Shown: positions 46,169-55,394 of the stretch, piece after piece
Numbering within the stretch: the first letter of the stretch is position 1
Layout of the letters: every line of letters begins with the position of its first letter
Assembly: GCF_003217235.1 (NCBI RefSeq)
Contig: NZ_QJTF01000003.1
Location: 172,777 to 236,776 of the forward strand
Length of the DNA: 64,000 nucleotides
Source of the DNA: Paramesorhizobium leguminum
Lineage (GTDB): Bacteria > Pseudomonadota > Alphaproteobacteria > Rhizobiales > Rhizobiaceae
Reading direction: 5' to 3'
The notes under the pieces: model-generated
The model's input: only the letters and a program-made list of their open reading frames with translations
Told to the model about the DNA's origin: nothing
Databases searched by the model: none
Program-made: the position numbers and the translations under genes

Positions 46169-46332
46169 ACACCCCCCTCTGCCCTGCCGGGCATCTCCCC
46201 CTCAAGGGGGGAGATTGGCTGATGCTGCCCAAGGCTCCAATTCTGCAGCGTTTTGCGACTGGTGCCGAGCGCCTGTTGAAGGCTAATCTCCCCCCTTGAG
46301 GGGGAGATGCCCGGCAGGGCAGAGGGGGGTGT
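46169..46332. repeat. 164-bp element with perfect 48-bp inverted repeats
   Basis: Arms 46169-46216 and 46285-46332 are exact reverse complements (48/48) around a 68-bp centre. Each arm begins with ACACCCCCCTCTG and contains an inner CTCCCCCTCAAGGGGGGAG hairpin. No ORF. It sits between bolA and the start of the accessory hydrolase/AraC insertion. The arm identity suggests recent spread or gene conversion. Confidence 0.85.
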
Positions 46333-46363
46333 CTGGGCGCTTCCATCAAAAACATGATCTGCT

Positions 46364-47407
46364 TTAACGTCCCGCCTTCAGCCCCCGGCTAAAAGCCGCA
46401 ACCACCATATCAATCAATTGCGCATGGATTTCGTTCCGCACGCCTCCGCCATCCGAACAAATCGGATCGCCGATCTTTTCCGATTCCGCCAGTTCCGCCG
46501 CGCCGGGCTTGCACTCAGGAAGCAGACTATAATGGCTAGCATCCTTGACCGCGACGTAAGTGGCTTCCGGAATGGCTTTCGTAATTTTGGAAGCATCCGT
46601 AGACACAAGAAGCTTTCCCGGTTGCCCCATATTTATCAGTTCGACGGGAATGGAGATTTTGGAAAAGCTCCTGATGTCGAACACATCGATCGGAGTGGGA
46701 TCAAGGGCCATGACAAACCGGATGCGCTTGTCTTCATAATCACCGCCAGCGGCACTGAAATCCATTGAATGTAGATCGACACCACTGTCCCTCACCCATC
46801 CACAAAAGGAAGGGTTGAGTTCATCCGTGTCGCAATAACTAGCCAGACGTTGTGGAACCATGCGGGCGCCGGCAATGGTAAGCACTGTGCCGCCGCCCAT
46901 CGAAAGTCCCAAAGCGCCTACCTTGTCGCCTTGAAGATGCGCTTTGAAAAAGCTGTTTTTCTCCACCGCATTCAAGGTATCGGTGAGATCCGAAGGGCGC
47001 AGCCAAAGTTTTATCGTTTCGACCACCGAACGGTTTGGCCCTGAATTTCGGGGGTGAGTGGGCGCGGCCACTATAAATCCCTTCTTCGCTAATGGGGCCG
47101 CGAGCCAGTTTAGCACTTGTGGGTTTCCCCCAAGTCCCGCGCCGTGCGAGAGCAATATCAGCGGAAACTTCCCATCGGCTATCGGCGCATCGCGCATGGC
47201 GGGCGTTCCCTTGAAAAACGCACTCTCGCCAAGTGTGACTGGCGCGCCGCCTGAACCAGCCGGATACCAAACGGTAACGTCGAGATTAATTCCCCGCGCT
47301 TTGGAGGGGGCCATGATCTGGCGCACGCCAACGTCGCTTGCATGACAAGGCGCGGTGAGAGCGCCGAAAGCCAGCATCGCTACAGAGAAAAGATGAAGAA
47401 GACCCAT
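46364..47407 (-). CDS. secreted PAF-acetylhydrolase/dienelactone-hydrolase-like enzyme
   Basis: 347 residues from ATG 47407, with a signal peptide (LLHLFSVAMLAFGALTAPCHAS). Alpha/beta hydrolase with oxyanion segment PLILLSHGAGLGGNPQVLNWLA, nucleophile elbow GALGLSMGGGTVL, Asp in MALDPTPIDVF and His in KDASHYSLLPEC. Likely a periplasmic esterase or lipase. Divergent from a membrane-bound AraC regulator, which probably controls it. Confidence 0.82.
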   Translation of the reverse strand: MGLLHLFSVAMLAFGALTAPCHASDVGVRQIMAPSKARGINLDVTVWYPAGSGGAPVTLGESAFFKGTPAMRDAPIADGKFPLILLSHGAGLGGNPQVLNWLAAPLAKKGFIVAAPTHPRNSGPNRSVVETIKLWLRPSDLTDTLNAVEKNSFFKAHLQGDKVGALGLSMGGGTVLTIAGARMVPQRLASYCDTDELNPSFCGWVRDSGVDLHSMDFSAAGGDYEDKRIRFVMALDPTPIDVFDIRSFSKISIPVELINMGQPGKLLVSTDASKITKAIPEATYVAVKDASHYSLLPECKPGAAELAESEKIGDPICSDGGGVRNEIHAQLIDMVVAAFSRGLKAGR

Positions 47408-47547
47408 TGTAACCTCACTCGGTTGCTGAAAGACCAGCGAACCATTGCAGGCATTGCGCTTTTGCGCGTCCTGGATCACGATAAAGGTCGTCCTCTAATC
47501 GCAATCCGGACCATTTTTGACCGGACTGATTCTAAGTAAAGCGCGCC

Positions 47548-48567
47548 GTGATCTTCATCCCGCTCCCCTTCGTCGTCGCCCTGCTGCTGCTGATCTTGCT
47601 CGCGGCGTTGTTGCGTAACCAAGGGTACGCCAGGGGCAATCGGCCCTTTCTTGCCCTGCTGGCGCTATGCGCCCTGCAGTCGACCATTGTCGGCTTGCGA
47701 TGGGGATATGGCATCGCGGAGCTGCGCTATGTGCTGCCGGTGCTGGCAAGTTGCGTTCCTCCGCTGGTGCTGGCGAGCTTTCGCAGCCTGATCCACCGCG
47801 ACCGGGCAGACAGCGCGGCGCGATGGCTCCAATTCGCGGCGCCGCCGATCGTCATGGTGGTGTTGGAACTGCTGGCGCCGGAATTGATCGACGCGGCCCT
47901 GATCGTGCTTTTCATCGGCTATGCGCTGGCTGTCCTGAACCTTGGCCGCACCGGACCGGACAGTCTGGACGAAGCGCGGCTTGAAGGCGTCGTCGCGGCG
48001 CACCGCGCTCTCGTCATTGCCGCCGTGTCGCTGTGCCTATCGGCCTCGTTCGATCTGGTGATCTTCCTGGACTTCGAATGGAGCAAGGGAACGAATGCGG
48101 CCTTGCTGGTAAGCAATGCAAACCTGCTCTGGCTGCTTCTTCTCGGTCTCACCGCAATCGTCGCCGCGCGGGCGCAAGCCGTGCCAGCCCCGGATGCGGA
48201 GGAAGCCGCAACGACGGCGGCGCAGGATCGCGAGGTTCTGGACCGCGTCAACCGCCTGTTGACCGAGCAATCGCTGTTCCGCGACGAAAACCTCACCCTG
48301 TCGCGGCTGGCGCGGCGCGCGGGGCTTCCAGCGCGGCAGATATCCGGCGCAATCAACCGGCTGGAGCGCAAGAATGTATCGCAGTATATCAACGAGTTTC
48401 GCATAACCGAAGCCTGCCGGCTGTTGCGCGAGACGGACATTTCGGTCACCGCCGCGATGTTCGAGGCCGGCTTCCAGACCAAATCGAACTTCAACCGCGA
48501 GTTCCGGCGGGTCACGTCGCTCAGCCCGGCTGTCTGGCGCGTTCAGAACCGGCTATCGTCAGGATAA
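47548..48567 (+). CDS. AraC family regulator with N-terminal membrane domain
   Basis: 339 residues from GTG 47548. The first 215 residues form six or seven hydrophobic segments (PLPFVVALLLLILLAALL, VLPVLASCVPPLVLASF, MVVLELLAPELIDAALIVLFIGYALAVL, ANLLWLLLLGLTAIVAA). The C-terminal 110 residues are an AraC double helix-turn-helix (LSRLARRAGLPARQISGAINR ... FRITEACRLLRETDISVTAAMFEAGFQTKSNFNREFRRVTSLSP). A membrane-tethered sensor-regulator. CCGGAC occurs twice 15 bp apart (near 47507 and 47522) ahead of its start, a possible binding site. Confidence 0.86.
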   Translation: MIFIPLPFVVALLLLILLAALLRNQGYARGNRPFLALLALCALQSTIVGLRWGYGIAELRYVLPVLASCVPPLVLASFRSLIHRDRADSAARWLQFAAPPIVMVVLELLAPELIDAALIVLFIGYALAVLNLGRTGPDSLDEARLEGVVAAHRALVIAAVSLCLSASFDLVIFLDFEWSKGTNAALLVSNANLLWLLLLGLTAIVAARAQAVPAPDAEEAATTAAQDREVLDRVNRLLTEQSLFRDENLTLSRLARRAGLPARQISGAINRLERKNVSQYINEFRITEACRLLRETDISVTAAMFEAGFQTKSNFNREFRRVTSLSPAVWRVQNRLSSG

Positions 48568-48669
48568 TCACATTGCCGCATTGCACCCCGGCGCTTCCTG
48601 CCATAAATATTGGTCAGCAAATGCTCGACTATAGCCGGCCCTCCCCCGGCGCGCGGAAAGGAAGACGCC

Positions 48670-49002
48670 ATGAGCGGCATCAATGATTTTATCGACAATG
48701 AAGTGAAGACCAACGACGTCGTGCTCTTCATGAAAGGCACCCCCGGCTTCCCGCAATGCGGTTTTTCCGGGCAGGTCGTGCAGATTCTCGATTATATCGG
48801 CGTCGATTACAAAGGCATAAACGTGCTTTCGTCGGACGAACTACGCCAGGGCATCAAGGAATATTCCAACTGGCCGACAATCCCCCAGCTTTACGTGAAG
48901 GGCGAGTTCGTCGGTGGTTGCGACATCCTGCGTGAAATGTTCCAGGCCGGTGAGTTGCAAGACCTGTTCTCCGGCAAGGGCATCGCCACCAAGGCTGCCT
49001 GA
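48670..49002 (+). CDS. grxD: monothiol glutaredoxin GrxD (CGFS type)
   Basis: 110 residues with the active-site [28 protein letters not shown] and a short tail. Monothiol glutaredoxins with CGFS hold and transfer 2Fe-2S clusters with BolA partners. ATG 48670 follows GGAAGA. In relatives it directly follows bolA; here a hydrolase/AraC insertion separates them. Confidence 0.94.
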   Translation: MSGINDFIDNEVKTNDVVLFMKGTPGFPQCGFSGQVVQILDYIGVDYKGINVLSSDELRQGIKEYSNWPTIPQLYVKGEFVGGCDILREMFQAGELQDLFSGKGIATKAA

Positions 49003-49011
49003 TCTCCCCTA

Positions 49012-49086
49012 TTGTCGTCCTCGGGCCAAAATCGTGGTCCTCGAGCCCCCTATCGTCATCCTCGGGCTTGACCCGAGGATCCAAGG
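49012..49086. repeat. TCGTCCTCGGGC-type imperfect tandem and hairpin repeat
   Basis: Three imperfect copies of TCGTNNTCCTCGRGCC about 20 nt apart after grxD; the last is followed by its inverse (GGGCTTGACCCGAGGATCC), forming a hairpin. A common intergenic repeat type in alphaproteobacteria. Confidence 0.55.
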
Positions 49087-49155
49087 CGCCGGCCCTCCGG
49101 CGCCTTTCTCGTTGTTTTATTGGATTCTTAATCCACAACCGGCGATAAGCGGACC

Positions 49156-50418
49156 ATGACGACGCAAAAGACAATGCCCCAGCAGCCGAAAATGCGGCTC
49201 GGACGCCTGGAATTGATCGCGCTGATCGCGGCGTTGATTGCGATCAATTCGATTGCCATCGATATCATGCTGCCCGGATTGCAGCAGATCGGCGCCAGTC
49301 TCGGCGTGACCGATGAGAATCACCGGCAATATGTCATCTCGGCCTATCTCTTCGGCTTCGGCTTTTTCCAGCTGCTTTACGGCCCGATCAGTGACCGCTT
49401 CGGACGCCGTCCGCCGCTTCTGTTCGGCCTCGCCGTCTTTGTCGTTTCCGCCATCGGAGCCGCCCTTTCGCCAACCTTCGCCATGCTTCTGGCCTTCAGG
49501 GCGCTGCAAGGCGCGGGCGCTGCGGCCACGCGTGTCGTCGCCGTCTCGGTCGTGCGCGACATATTCGAGGGGCGGCAGATGGCGGAGGTCATGTCGCTGG
49601 TCATGATGGTTTTCATGATCCTGCCCATCGTGGCGCCCGCGACTGGCCAGCTCATCATGCTGTTCGGCGAGTGGCACCTGATCTTCGCCTTCATGGCGGT
49701 CATGGCATTCGTCATCGCTCTATGGACGTTCTTCCGCCTTCCAGAGACGCTGCATCCTGGGGATCGCCGCTCTTTGACGCTGGCTTCCATCGTCGGCGGC
49801 TTCGGCATCGTGCTGAGCAATCGCGTGGCAGTCTGCTATACGCTCGCCGCCTCTTTCATCTTCGGCTCGCTCTTCGGCTTCATCAATTCGGCCTCGCAGA
49901 TTTATCTCGATATCTACAAGCTTGGCCAATGGTTCCCCCTCGCCTTCGCCGGCGTCGCCGCGACGATGGCCCTGGCCTCCTTCATCAATTCCCGGCTGGT
50001 CGGACGCTTCGGCATGCGCCGCATTTCGCATTCCATGCTCGTCGCCTTTGTCGCAATCAGCCTCGTCTGGCTGCTGCTGTCGATGCGTGGAATCGTACCC
50101 TTCCCGCTTTACATGGCGCTGTTCGCCGCCATCATGTTCTGCTTCGGCCTGATCGGCGCGAATTTCAATTCGCTTGCCATGGAGCCGCTCGGCAAGGTGG
50201 CGGGGACCGCGTCGGCGGTGCTCGGCTTCACGCAGACATTGATCGGCGCAGCCATCGGCGCCGTCATCGGGCAGACCTTCGACGGCACGACGGTTCCGAT
50301 ATCAGCGGGCTATTTCGTGCTTGGCGCGATCGGCCTGATCTTCGTGCTCATCGCCGAACGCGGCAAACTGTTCCAGGCGCAGAACAAGCCTGCTGCGCAG
50401 GTTATTCATCTGGATTAG
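49156..50418 (+). CDS. Bcr/CflA family multidrug efflux MFS transporter
   Basis: 420 residues with twelve predicted membrane helices. MFS motif A appears as YGPISDRFGRRPPLLFGL and motif C-like glycine-rich ALQGAGAAATRVVAVSVVRDIF. The N-terminus (LGRLELIALIAALIAINSIAIDIMLPGL) is typical of the drug:H+ antiporter-1 Bcr/CflA group exporting drugs such as bicyclomycin, or sulfonamides. No regulator is nearby. Convergent with rpsD. Confidence 0.9.
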   Translation: MTTQKTMPQQPKMRLGRLELIALIAALIAINSIAIDIMLPGLQQIGASLGVTDENHRQYVISAYLFGFGFFQLLYGPISDRFGRRPPLLFGLAVFVVSAIGAALSPTFAMLLAFRALQGAGAAATRVVAVSVVRDIFEGRQMAEVMSLVMMVFMILPIVAPATGQLIMLFGEWHLIFAFMAVMAFVIALWTFFRLPETLHPGDRRSLTLASIVGGFGIVLSNRVAVCYTLAASFIFGSLFGFINSASQIYLDIYKLGQWFPLAFAGVAATMALASFINSRLVGRFGMRRISHSMLVAFVAISLVWLLLSMRGIVPFPLYMALFAAIMFCFGLIGANFNSLAMEPLGKVAGTASAVLGFTQTLIGAAIGAVIGQTFDGTTVPISAGYFVLGAIGLIFVLIAERGKLFQAQNKPAAQVIHLD

Positions 50419-50470
50419 AAGTGTCATGGTTTAATTGAACCGCTGGCTGGCAGGACAACCATCTTTTCCA

Positions 50471-50572
50471 GCCGTCATTCTCGGGCTTCCGAGAAGCTGC
50501 CATAAGGGAAAAAATACCGTTCTGACAGACCGACCGTCGGTAGATTCTCGGGACAAGCCCGAGAATGACGGC
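50471..50572. repeat. 102-bp element with perfect 18-bp inverted repeats
   Basis: GCCGTCATTCTCGGGCTT (50471-50488) and its exact reverse complement (50555-50572) enclose 66 nt with a further CGACCGTCGG dyad. Lies between the convergent MFS and rpsD genes, ahead of the rpsD terminator. Confidence 0.7.
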
Positions 50573-50593
50573 CAGGTGGGAAGCACCACATAA

Positions 50594-50623
50594 ACAAAAA
50601 GCCGCCCGGGAAACCCGAGCGGC
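50594..50623 (-). terminator. Rho-independent terminator of rpsD
   Basis: On the minus strand GCCGCTCGGG-TTT-CCCGGGCGGC followed by TTTTTG: a 10-bp stem with a 3-nt loop, 24 nt beyond the rpsD stop. Confidence 0.88.
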
Positions 50624-50647
50624 TCTTCTTGTAAACTGTCCGAAAGA

Positions 50648-51265
50648 TTAGCGCGAATAGAATTCGACGACCAGATTCGGTTCCATCTGCACAGCGTAAG
50701 GCACATCGGAGAAGGCCGGAACGCGGGCGAACTTCGCGGTCATCTTGTTGTGATCGACTTCGATATACTCAGGCACGTCACGCTCGGCGAGCTGGACGGC
50801 TTCGAGAACGATCACGAGCTGCTTCGACTTCTCGCGCACTTCGATCACGTCGCCCGGCTTGCAGCGGTACGACTGGATGTTGACGCGGCGGCCATTGACG
50901 TTGACATGGCCGTGATTGACGAACTGGCGCGCGGCGAAGATCGTCGGAACGAACTTGGCGCGGTAGACCACGGCGTCGAGACGCGATTCCAGAATGCCGA
51001 TCAGGTGCTCGCCCGTATCGCCCTTGCGGCGGGAAGCTTCCTCATAGACCTTGCGGAACTGCTTTTCCGAAATATCGCCGTAATAGCCCTTGAGCTTCTG
51101 CTTGGCGCGCAGCTGCACGCCGAAATCGGAAAGCTTGCCCTTGCGGCGCTGGCCATGCTGGCCGGGGCCATATTCGCGGCGGTTGACGGGGGACTTCGGA
51201 CGGCCCCAGATATTTTCGCCAAGACGGCGGTCGATCTTGTATTTTGCGGATTCGCGCTTGCTCAT
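50648..51265 (-). CDS. rpsD: 30S ribosomal protein S4
   Basis: Primary 16S rRNA-binding protein of the small subunit. Start at ATG 51265 ([26 protein letters not shown]) gives the standard 205 residues. The S4 RNA-binding domain is near 93-155 ([36 protein letters not shown]). A stand-alone rpsD with a long leader and strong promoter upstream; S4 often represses its own translation. Confidence 0.97.
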   Translation of the reverse strand: MSKRESAKYKIDRRLGENIWGRPKSPVNRREYGPGQHGQRRKGKLSDFGVQLRAKQKLKGYYGDISEKQFRKVYEEASRRKGDTGEHLIGILESRLDAVVYRAKFVPTIFAARQFVNHGHVNVNGRRVNIQSYRCKPGDVIEVREKSKQLVIVLEAVQLAERDVPEYIEVDHNKMTAKFARVPAFSDVPYAVQMEPNLVVEFYSR

Positions 51266-51440
51266 CGCATTTCCCTTCAAACGTAAACGACCGGAGCGTG
51301 AGCCCCGATCAAGGAAACGCGCCCTCCTCTGCCCTCCGTTTTCGAGGACTGACAGGACGATGCGCGCACGCTTTGCGGCATTCGTCCACGGGACACGTCA
51401 ATGGAACGCAGGAACCTGAAAAGGCTCTTGCGCTGGCGGG

Positions 51441-51469
51441 TTTTTAGGCAGCGGAGAGGCGGATGTCAA
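51441..51469 (-). promoter_or_regulatory. putative rpsD promoter
   Basis: Minus-strand CTTGACA (-35 hexamer 51464-51469), a 17-nt spacer and TAAAAA (51441-51446). It predicts a leader of about 170 nt before the rpsD ATG. The 300 nt between rpsD and the extensin gene otherwise show no ORF I would trust. Confidence 0.6.
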
Positions 51470-51564
51470 GCCGCCGGCAATTGCTACGTTCTGTCATCAA
51501 GCGTGACACACCATAAAGCAGCAACATGGCAATATGGAGAAATGCTGACCAGGGGGAAAAGCCG

Positions 51565-52356
51565 GTGAACGTATCCTTCCGATTATCGCGCAATGGCCTT
51601 CTTGCATTGACCGCCCTGTTGATGTGCCTCAGCGCGGGGGAAGTCTTGGCGGCGCCTGCGCCGGACGCGATTCCGGTTCCGCAACCACGGCCCCAACAGG
51701 AAGAACCAAAACCGCAAGAGCCGCCCCCTGCTCCCGCTGCGCCGCCAGCAATGCCGAACGATGCGTCGCCAGAGGACGAAAAGGCGGAGAAGAAGGATGA
51801 GCGCGTCTACCAGACAGCTTGCCCGGCGCTGATGAATGGCGAGGTGCGGGGTAAGCTCGTTGCGCCTTTAACCGACGGCGATTGCGGAGAACGCTCGCCC
51901 CTGTCGCTCACCGCCATCGGCAAGGAGAACCCGCTGGCTTTGGCAGCGCCCGTCACCGTCAACTGCGCCATGGCCACCACACTCGCGCAATGGGCGGGCG
52001 AAGTGCGTAAGGCGGCGTTGAAATCCTTCAACGCGGAGATCGAGGCGGTCGCGACCGGCTCGGACTATCAGTGTCGAAAAGTCAATCGCGGCTCATCTGG
52101 CCGTGTGTCCGAACATGCCTTCGCCAACGCGCTCGATATCATGTCATTCCGCTTCAAGAATGGCCGAACGACCGAGTTGGCGGCCGGCTGGAATGGAAAG
52201 CCGGAGGAAAAAGAATTCTGGCGCTCCATTCACAAGACGAGCTGCGACATGTTCATGACCGTTATCGGCCCGGATGGCGACGCCGCCCATAAGACCAATC
52301 TGCACCTCGATCAGGGCTGCCACGGCACCAACTGTACGTCGCGCATTTGCCAGTAA
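51565..52356 (+). CDS. extensin-like C-terminal domain protein, secreted
   Basis: 263 residues from GTG 51565 (AGGGGG about 9 nt upstream; ATG 51526 is an alternative). Signal peptide (LLALTALLMCLSAGEVLAAP), a Pro/Gln/Glu-rich linker, then the bacterial extensin-like domain with four or more conserved cysteines (TACPAL, DCGERSPLSL, VNCAMATTLAQW, YQCRKVN, TSCDMF) and SEHAFANALDI, the metal-binding-like segment shared with D,D-peptidase-type folds. Likely periplasmic wall-associated protein. Confidence 0.86.
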   Translation: MNVSFRLSRNGLLALTALLMCLSAGEVLAAPAPDAIPVPQPRPQQEEPKPQEPPPAPAAPPAMPNDASPEDEKAEKKDERVYQTACPALMNGEVRGKLVAPLTDGDCGERSPLSLTAIGKENPLALAAPVTVNCAMATTLAQWAGEVRKAALKSFNAEIEAVATGSDYQCRKVNRGSSGRVSEHAFANALDIMSFRFKNGRTTELAAGWNGKPEEKEFWRSIHKTSCDMFMTVIGPDGDAAHKTNLHLDQGCHGTNCTSRICQ

Positions 52357-52412
52357 ACCGGTTTCGCGGCATTATTGGAGCCTGGATACTCCCAGTGACG
52401 AGGAGAAGAGCA

Positions 52413-52832
52413 ATGAAAGTCGCAGAACTCTTGCTGAACACTGTCTTTGCTTCGCTAATTGCCGGCGCTGCCTATGCGGATACGCCGCCGAAGCGGTCGA
52501 GAGACTTTCAGGGCAGTTACCAGACGCTGGTCAAGGACCAGCACGCCTCGCCGCGGATCGCGGATTGCATCGCAACCGGCTACGATCTGGTCAAGATGAG
52601 CAGGATATTCGACCGGCTTGGCTTCACCGAAGAGGATATCGGCAAGGCTAGGACGGTGCGAAAGATGGGCCCGTTCAGCGACAGAGATGCGACGAAAATT
52701 TCCTCCGTCATTTCCGTCGCCGGTCAGGCGCGACCCCGCGCGAATTCCACCAACTGGGCGGATATCACGCTGCGCTGCGGCATCGTCAGGGGCAGGATCA
52801 AGGCGATCGAAATCAAACCTGCGGCGAAGTGA
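52413..52832 (+). CDS. putative exported protein of unknown function
   Basis: 139 residues from ATG 52413, with a strong GAGGAG ribosome site 7 nt upstream. N-terminal hydrophobic segment (AELLLNTVFASLIAGAAYA) is a plausible signal peptide. The mature part has two cysteines (RIADCIATGY and ITLRCGIVRG) and alternating strands. Lies 56 nt after the extensin gene and only 2 nt from the convergent HxlR gene. No family recognised. Confidence 0.75.
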   Translation: MKVAELLLNTVFASLIAGAAYADTPPKRSRDFQGSYQTLVKDQHASPRIADCIATGYDLVKMSRIFDRLGFTEEDIGKARTVRKMGPFSDRDATKISSVISVAGQARPRANSTNWADITLRCGIVRGRIKAIEIKPAAK

Positions 52833-52834
52833 AC

Positions 52835-53242
52835 CTACCCTGCGTCGAAGGCGGCCCGCGCCGCGCGCAAGGCCGCACGATGCCGCGCCCCCCAACTACC
52901 GAGCGCGTCGATCGGCCCGGCCAGTGAAGCCCCAAGTTCCGTCAGCGAATATTCCACCTCCGGCGGCGAAACCGGCTTCACCCGCCGCGCCACCAGCCCA
53001 TCGCGCTCCAGCGACCGGAGCGTGACCGTCAACATGCGCTGCGAGATGCCTTCGATGCAGCGGCGCAGCGCGTTGAAGCGTAGCGGGTGTTCCTGAAGAT
53101 TGAAGATCACGAGGATGCTCCATGTATCCCCAACCCGGTCAAGCACCTCGCGGATCGGGCAGCCGCCATCGCCGTCCGGCTCGAAACCCGGCGTCGTGGA
53201 AAGTAGCGGCGCGCCTTCTTCCGCTTTCGTCGAAATCGTCAT
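52835..53242 (-). CDS. HxlR family transcriptional regulator
   Basis: 135 residues from ATG 53242 (GGGAG about 8 nt upstream). A winged-helix protein: CPIREVLDRVGDTWSILVIFNLQEHPLRFNALRRCIEGISQRMLTVTLRSLERDGLVARRV, then EVEYSLTELGASL. HxlR-type regulators commonly sense redox or electrophile stress and act on a divergent oxidoreductase; here that is the NAD(P)-binding protein at 53389. GTTACCATTGATAAC in the gap (near 53326) is a weak candidate operator. Confidence 0.88.
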   Translation of the reverse strand: MTISTKAEEGAPLLSTTPGFEPDGDGGCPIREVLDRVGDTWSILVIFNLQEHPLRFNALRRCIEGISQRMLTVTLRSLERDGLVARRVKPVSPPEVEYSLTELGASLAGPIDALGSWGARHRAALRAARAAFDAG

Positions 53243-53388
53243 GCTGCTGCTCCCGGTTACATCCATGTGCCCTGAATAGGAAAAAGTGCGTTCTTCACAA
53301 ACCGCCAAGCCCGCCATAGGTAGTTACCATTGATAACCTGAATACAAAAAATACCTTAATCCTGCACAGAACGAAAGGAACAACTATC

Positions 53389-54033
53389 ATGGCAAAGATC
53401 GCCCTCATCGGCGCCACGGGCTTCGTCGGCTCGCATATCCTCAAGGAAGCCGCCTCCCGCGGCCATTCCGTCACCGCCCTCGTCCGCCATCCCGAAAAGG
53501 TGGAAACGCTGGACAATGTCACAGCCGTCAAGGCCGACATTCTCGACACCGATGCGCTGGCGAAGGCGCTGGCCGGTCACGACCTCGTCATCTCCGCCTA
53601 TAATCCGGGCTGGGGCGATCCGGAAATCCGCGCGACCCATGTGAAGGGCAGCCGCTCCATCAACGACGCGGCGAAGAAGGCCGGCGTCGCGCGCCTGATC
53701 GTCGTCGGCGGCGCCGGCAGCCTTGAAGTCGCCCCCGGCGTCCAGCTTGTCGATTCGCCGGATTTCCCCGCCGAATGGAAGCAAGGCGCGCTCGGCGCCC
53801 GTGACGCACTCAATGAACTGCGCGCTGAAAACGGCCTCGACTGGACCTTCGTTTCCCCCGCCATTCATCTGGAACCCGGGACACGCACCGGAAAATACCG
53901 TTTAGGTGGCGACCAGCTGGTTGTTGACGACAAGGGCGAGAGCAGGATTTCAACGGCTGACCTCGCCGTCGCCATTCTCGACGAGGCCGAACAGGGCAAG
54001 CACATCCGCAAGCGCTTCACGGCGGCTTATTAG
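53389..54033 (+). CDS. NAD(P)H-binding oxidoreductase (atypical SDR)
   Basis: 214 residues with a Rossmann start (IALIGATGFVGSHILKEAASRGHSVTALVRHPEKV), DLVISAYNPGW and LIVVGGAGSLEVAPG. This is the YwnB/BLVRB-like NAD(P)-binding family, without the usual YxxxK. Preceded by AAGGA. Divergent from an HxlR regulator, a frequent pairing, so probably induced by its ligand. Confidence 0.88.
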   Translation: MAKIALIGATGFVGSHILKEAASRGHSVTALVRHPEKVETLDNVTAVKADILDTDALAKALAGHDLVISAYNPGWGDPEIRATHVKGSRSINDAAKKAGVARLIVVGGAGSLEVAPGVQLVDSPDFPAEWKQGALGARDALNELRAENGLDWTFVSPAIHLEPGTRTGKYRLGGDQLVVDDKGESRISTADLAVAILDEAEQGKHIRKRFTAAY

Positions 54034-54063
54034 AGCATTTCATATTTACACGGAAACAACTGT

Positions 54064-54197
54064 GCGCCCTTCACCCCCGTGGTTCGAGGCTCGCTACGCT
54101 CGCACCTCACCATGAGGGTGAGGGATTGCAACGCCGCAGTAGCCCTCATCCTGAGGTGCGTAGTGGAGCGAAGCGGAACGAAGCCTCGAAGGGCGCG
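54064..54197. repeat. imperfect inverted repeat in the 314-nt gap
   Basis: GCGCCCTTC ... GAGGCT and AGCCTCGAAGGGCGC mark the outer arms, with inner CACCTCA / TGAGGTGCG and CCTCAT / ATGAGGG pairs. This repeat fills most of the gap between the NAD(P)-binding and LLM genes; no ORF or RNA gene is evident in the rest. Confidence 0.6.
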
Positions 54198-54347
54198 GGC
54201 GCTTGGCGGTTCCATCAAAACAGGAACCGTACTAATGGCAGCGGCCGCCAGTTTCCTCCGGGTGACTTGAACACGAAAAGGTGCGTCCTTAACAAGATCA
54301 GGGGCGCGCCTTATGTGCGAGCCGATCTTTACTGAAAGGCTCACACA

Positions 54348-55394
54348 ATGGAACTCGGCATCTACACATTCGCGGATATGGGGCCGGACCCGAAGACGGG
54401 CCGCCCGGTCACGCCCGCCGAAAGGCTCAGGAACCTCATCGAGGAAATCGAACTCGCCGACCAGGTCGGGCTCGATGTCTTCGGCGTCGGCGAGCACCAC
54501 CGCCCGGAATATGCCGTCTCCGCTCCCGCCGTGGCGCTGGCGGGAGCCGCCACGCGCACGAAGAATATTCGCCTCACCAGCGCGGTGACGGTGCTTTCTT
54601 CCGACGACCCAATCCGCGTCTTCCAGAGCTTTTCAACTCTCGACCTTCTCTCGGGCGGCCGGGCGGAAATCATGGCCGGACGAGGCTCGTTCATCGAATC
54701 CTATCCGCTGTTCGGCTACGACCTCGATGATTATGACAAGCTGTTTGCCGAAAAGCTCGACCTGCTTCTGGCCGTGCGCGCCAATGAGCGCGTCACATGG
54801 TCCGGCGAACTGCGCGCGCCGATCAACGGTCGCGGCGTCTATCCGCGACCCATTCAGGACCCGCTGCCCGTATGGATCGCCGTCGGCGGCACGCCGCAAT
54901 CCGTGGCCCGCGCCGGCTTCCTCGGCCTGCCGCTCGCCATCGCCATCATCGGCGGCGATCCCCAGCGTTTTACACCGCTGGTCGATCTCTATCGCGAGGC
55001 GGGAGCAAAAGCCGGCCATGCGCCGGACGCTTTACGCGTGGGCATCAATTCCATCGGCTATGTGGCGGAGGATTCGCAGACCGCTGCCGACGAGTTCTTC
55101 CCGCCTTATGCCCATGTCATGAGCCAGATAGGCCGCGAACGCGGCTGGCCGCCAACCACCCGCGCCCAGTTCGACGCCATGCGCGGCCCGCGCGGCTCGC
55201 TCCTGACCGGCAGCCCGCAAGAGGTGATCGACAAAATATTGCTCGAGCATTCCTATTTCAAACACGACCGCTTCATGATGCAGGCCGGCGTCGGCAATCT
55301 GCCGCACGACAAGATGATGAAGGCCATCGAGCTGTTCGGGACACGGGTGGCGCCGGAGGTGAGGAAGGCGTTGGGAGTGAGCGGTGATCAGTGA
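54348..55394 (+). CDS. LLM class flavin-dependent oxidoreductase
   Basis: 348 residues of the luciferase-like monooxygenase fold: [60 protein letters not shown] and [27 protein letters not shown]. Uses FMNH2 or F420-like cofactors; the substrate is unknown. Its last codons (VSGDQ and stop) are made of heptamer repeat units. Confidence 0.9.
   Translation: MELGIYTFADMGPDPKTGRPVTPAERLRNLIEEIELADQVGLDVFGVGEHHRPEYAVSAPAVALAGAATRTKNIRLTSAVTVLSSDDPIRVFQSFSTLDLLSGGRAEIMAGRGSFIESYPLFGYDLDDYDKLFAEKLDLLLAVRANERVTWSGELRAPINGRGVYPRPIQDPLPVWIAVGGTPQSVARAGFLGLPLAIAIIGGDPQRFTPLVDLYREAGAKAGHAPDALRVGINSIGYVAEDSQTAADEFFPPYAHVMSQIGRERGWPPTTRAQFDAMRGPRGSLLTGSPQEVIDKILLEHSYFKHDRFMMQAGVGNLPHDKMMKAIELFGTRVAPEVRKALGVSGDQ

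Noticed and set aside
46169..46332. large rho-independent terminator for bolA
   Set aside because: The stem is far longer than a terminator and there is no T-run after it; treated as a repeat element.
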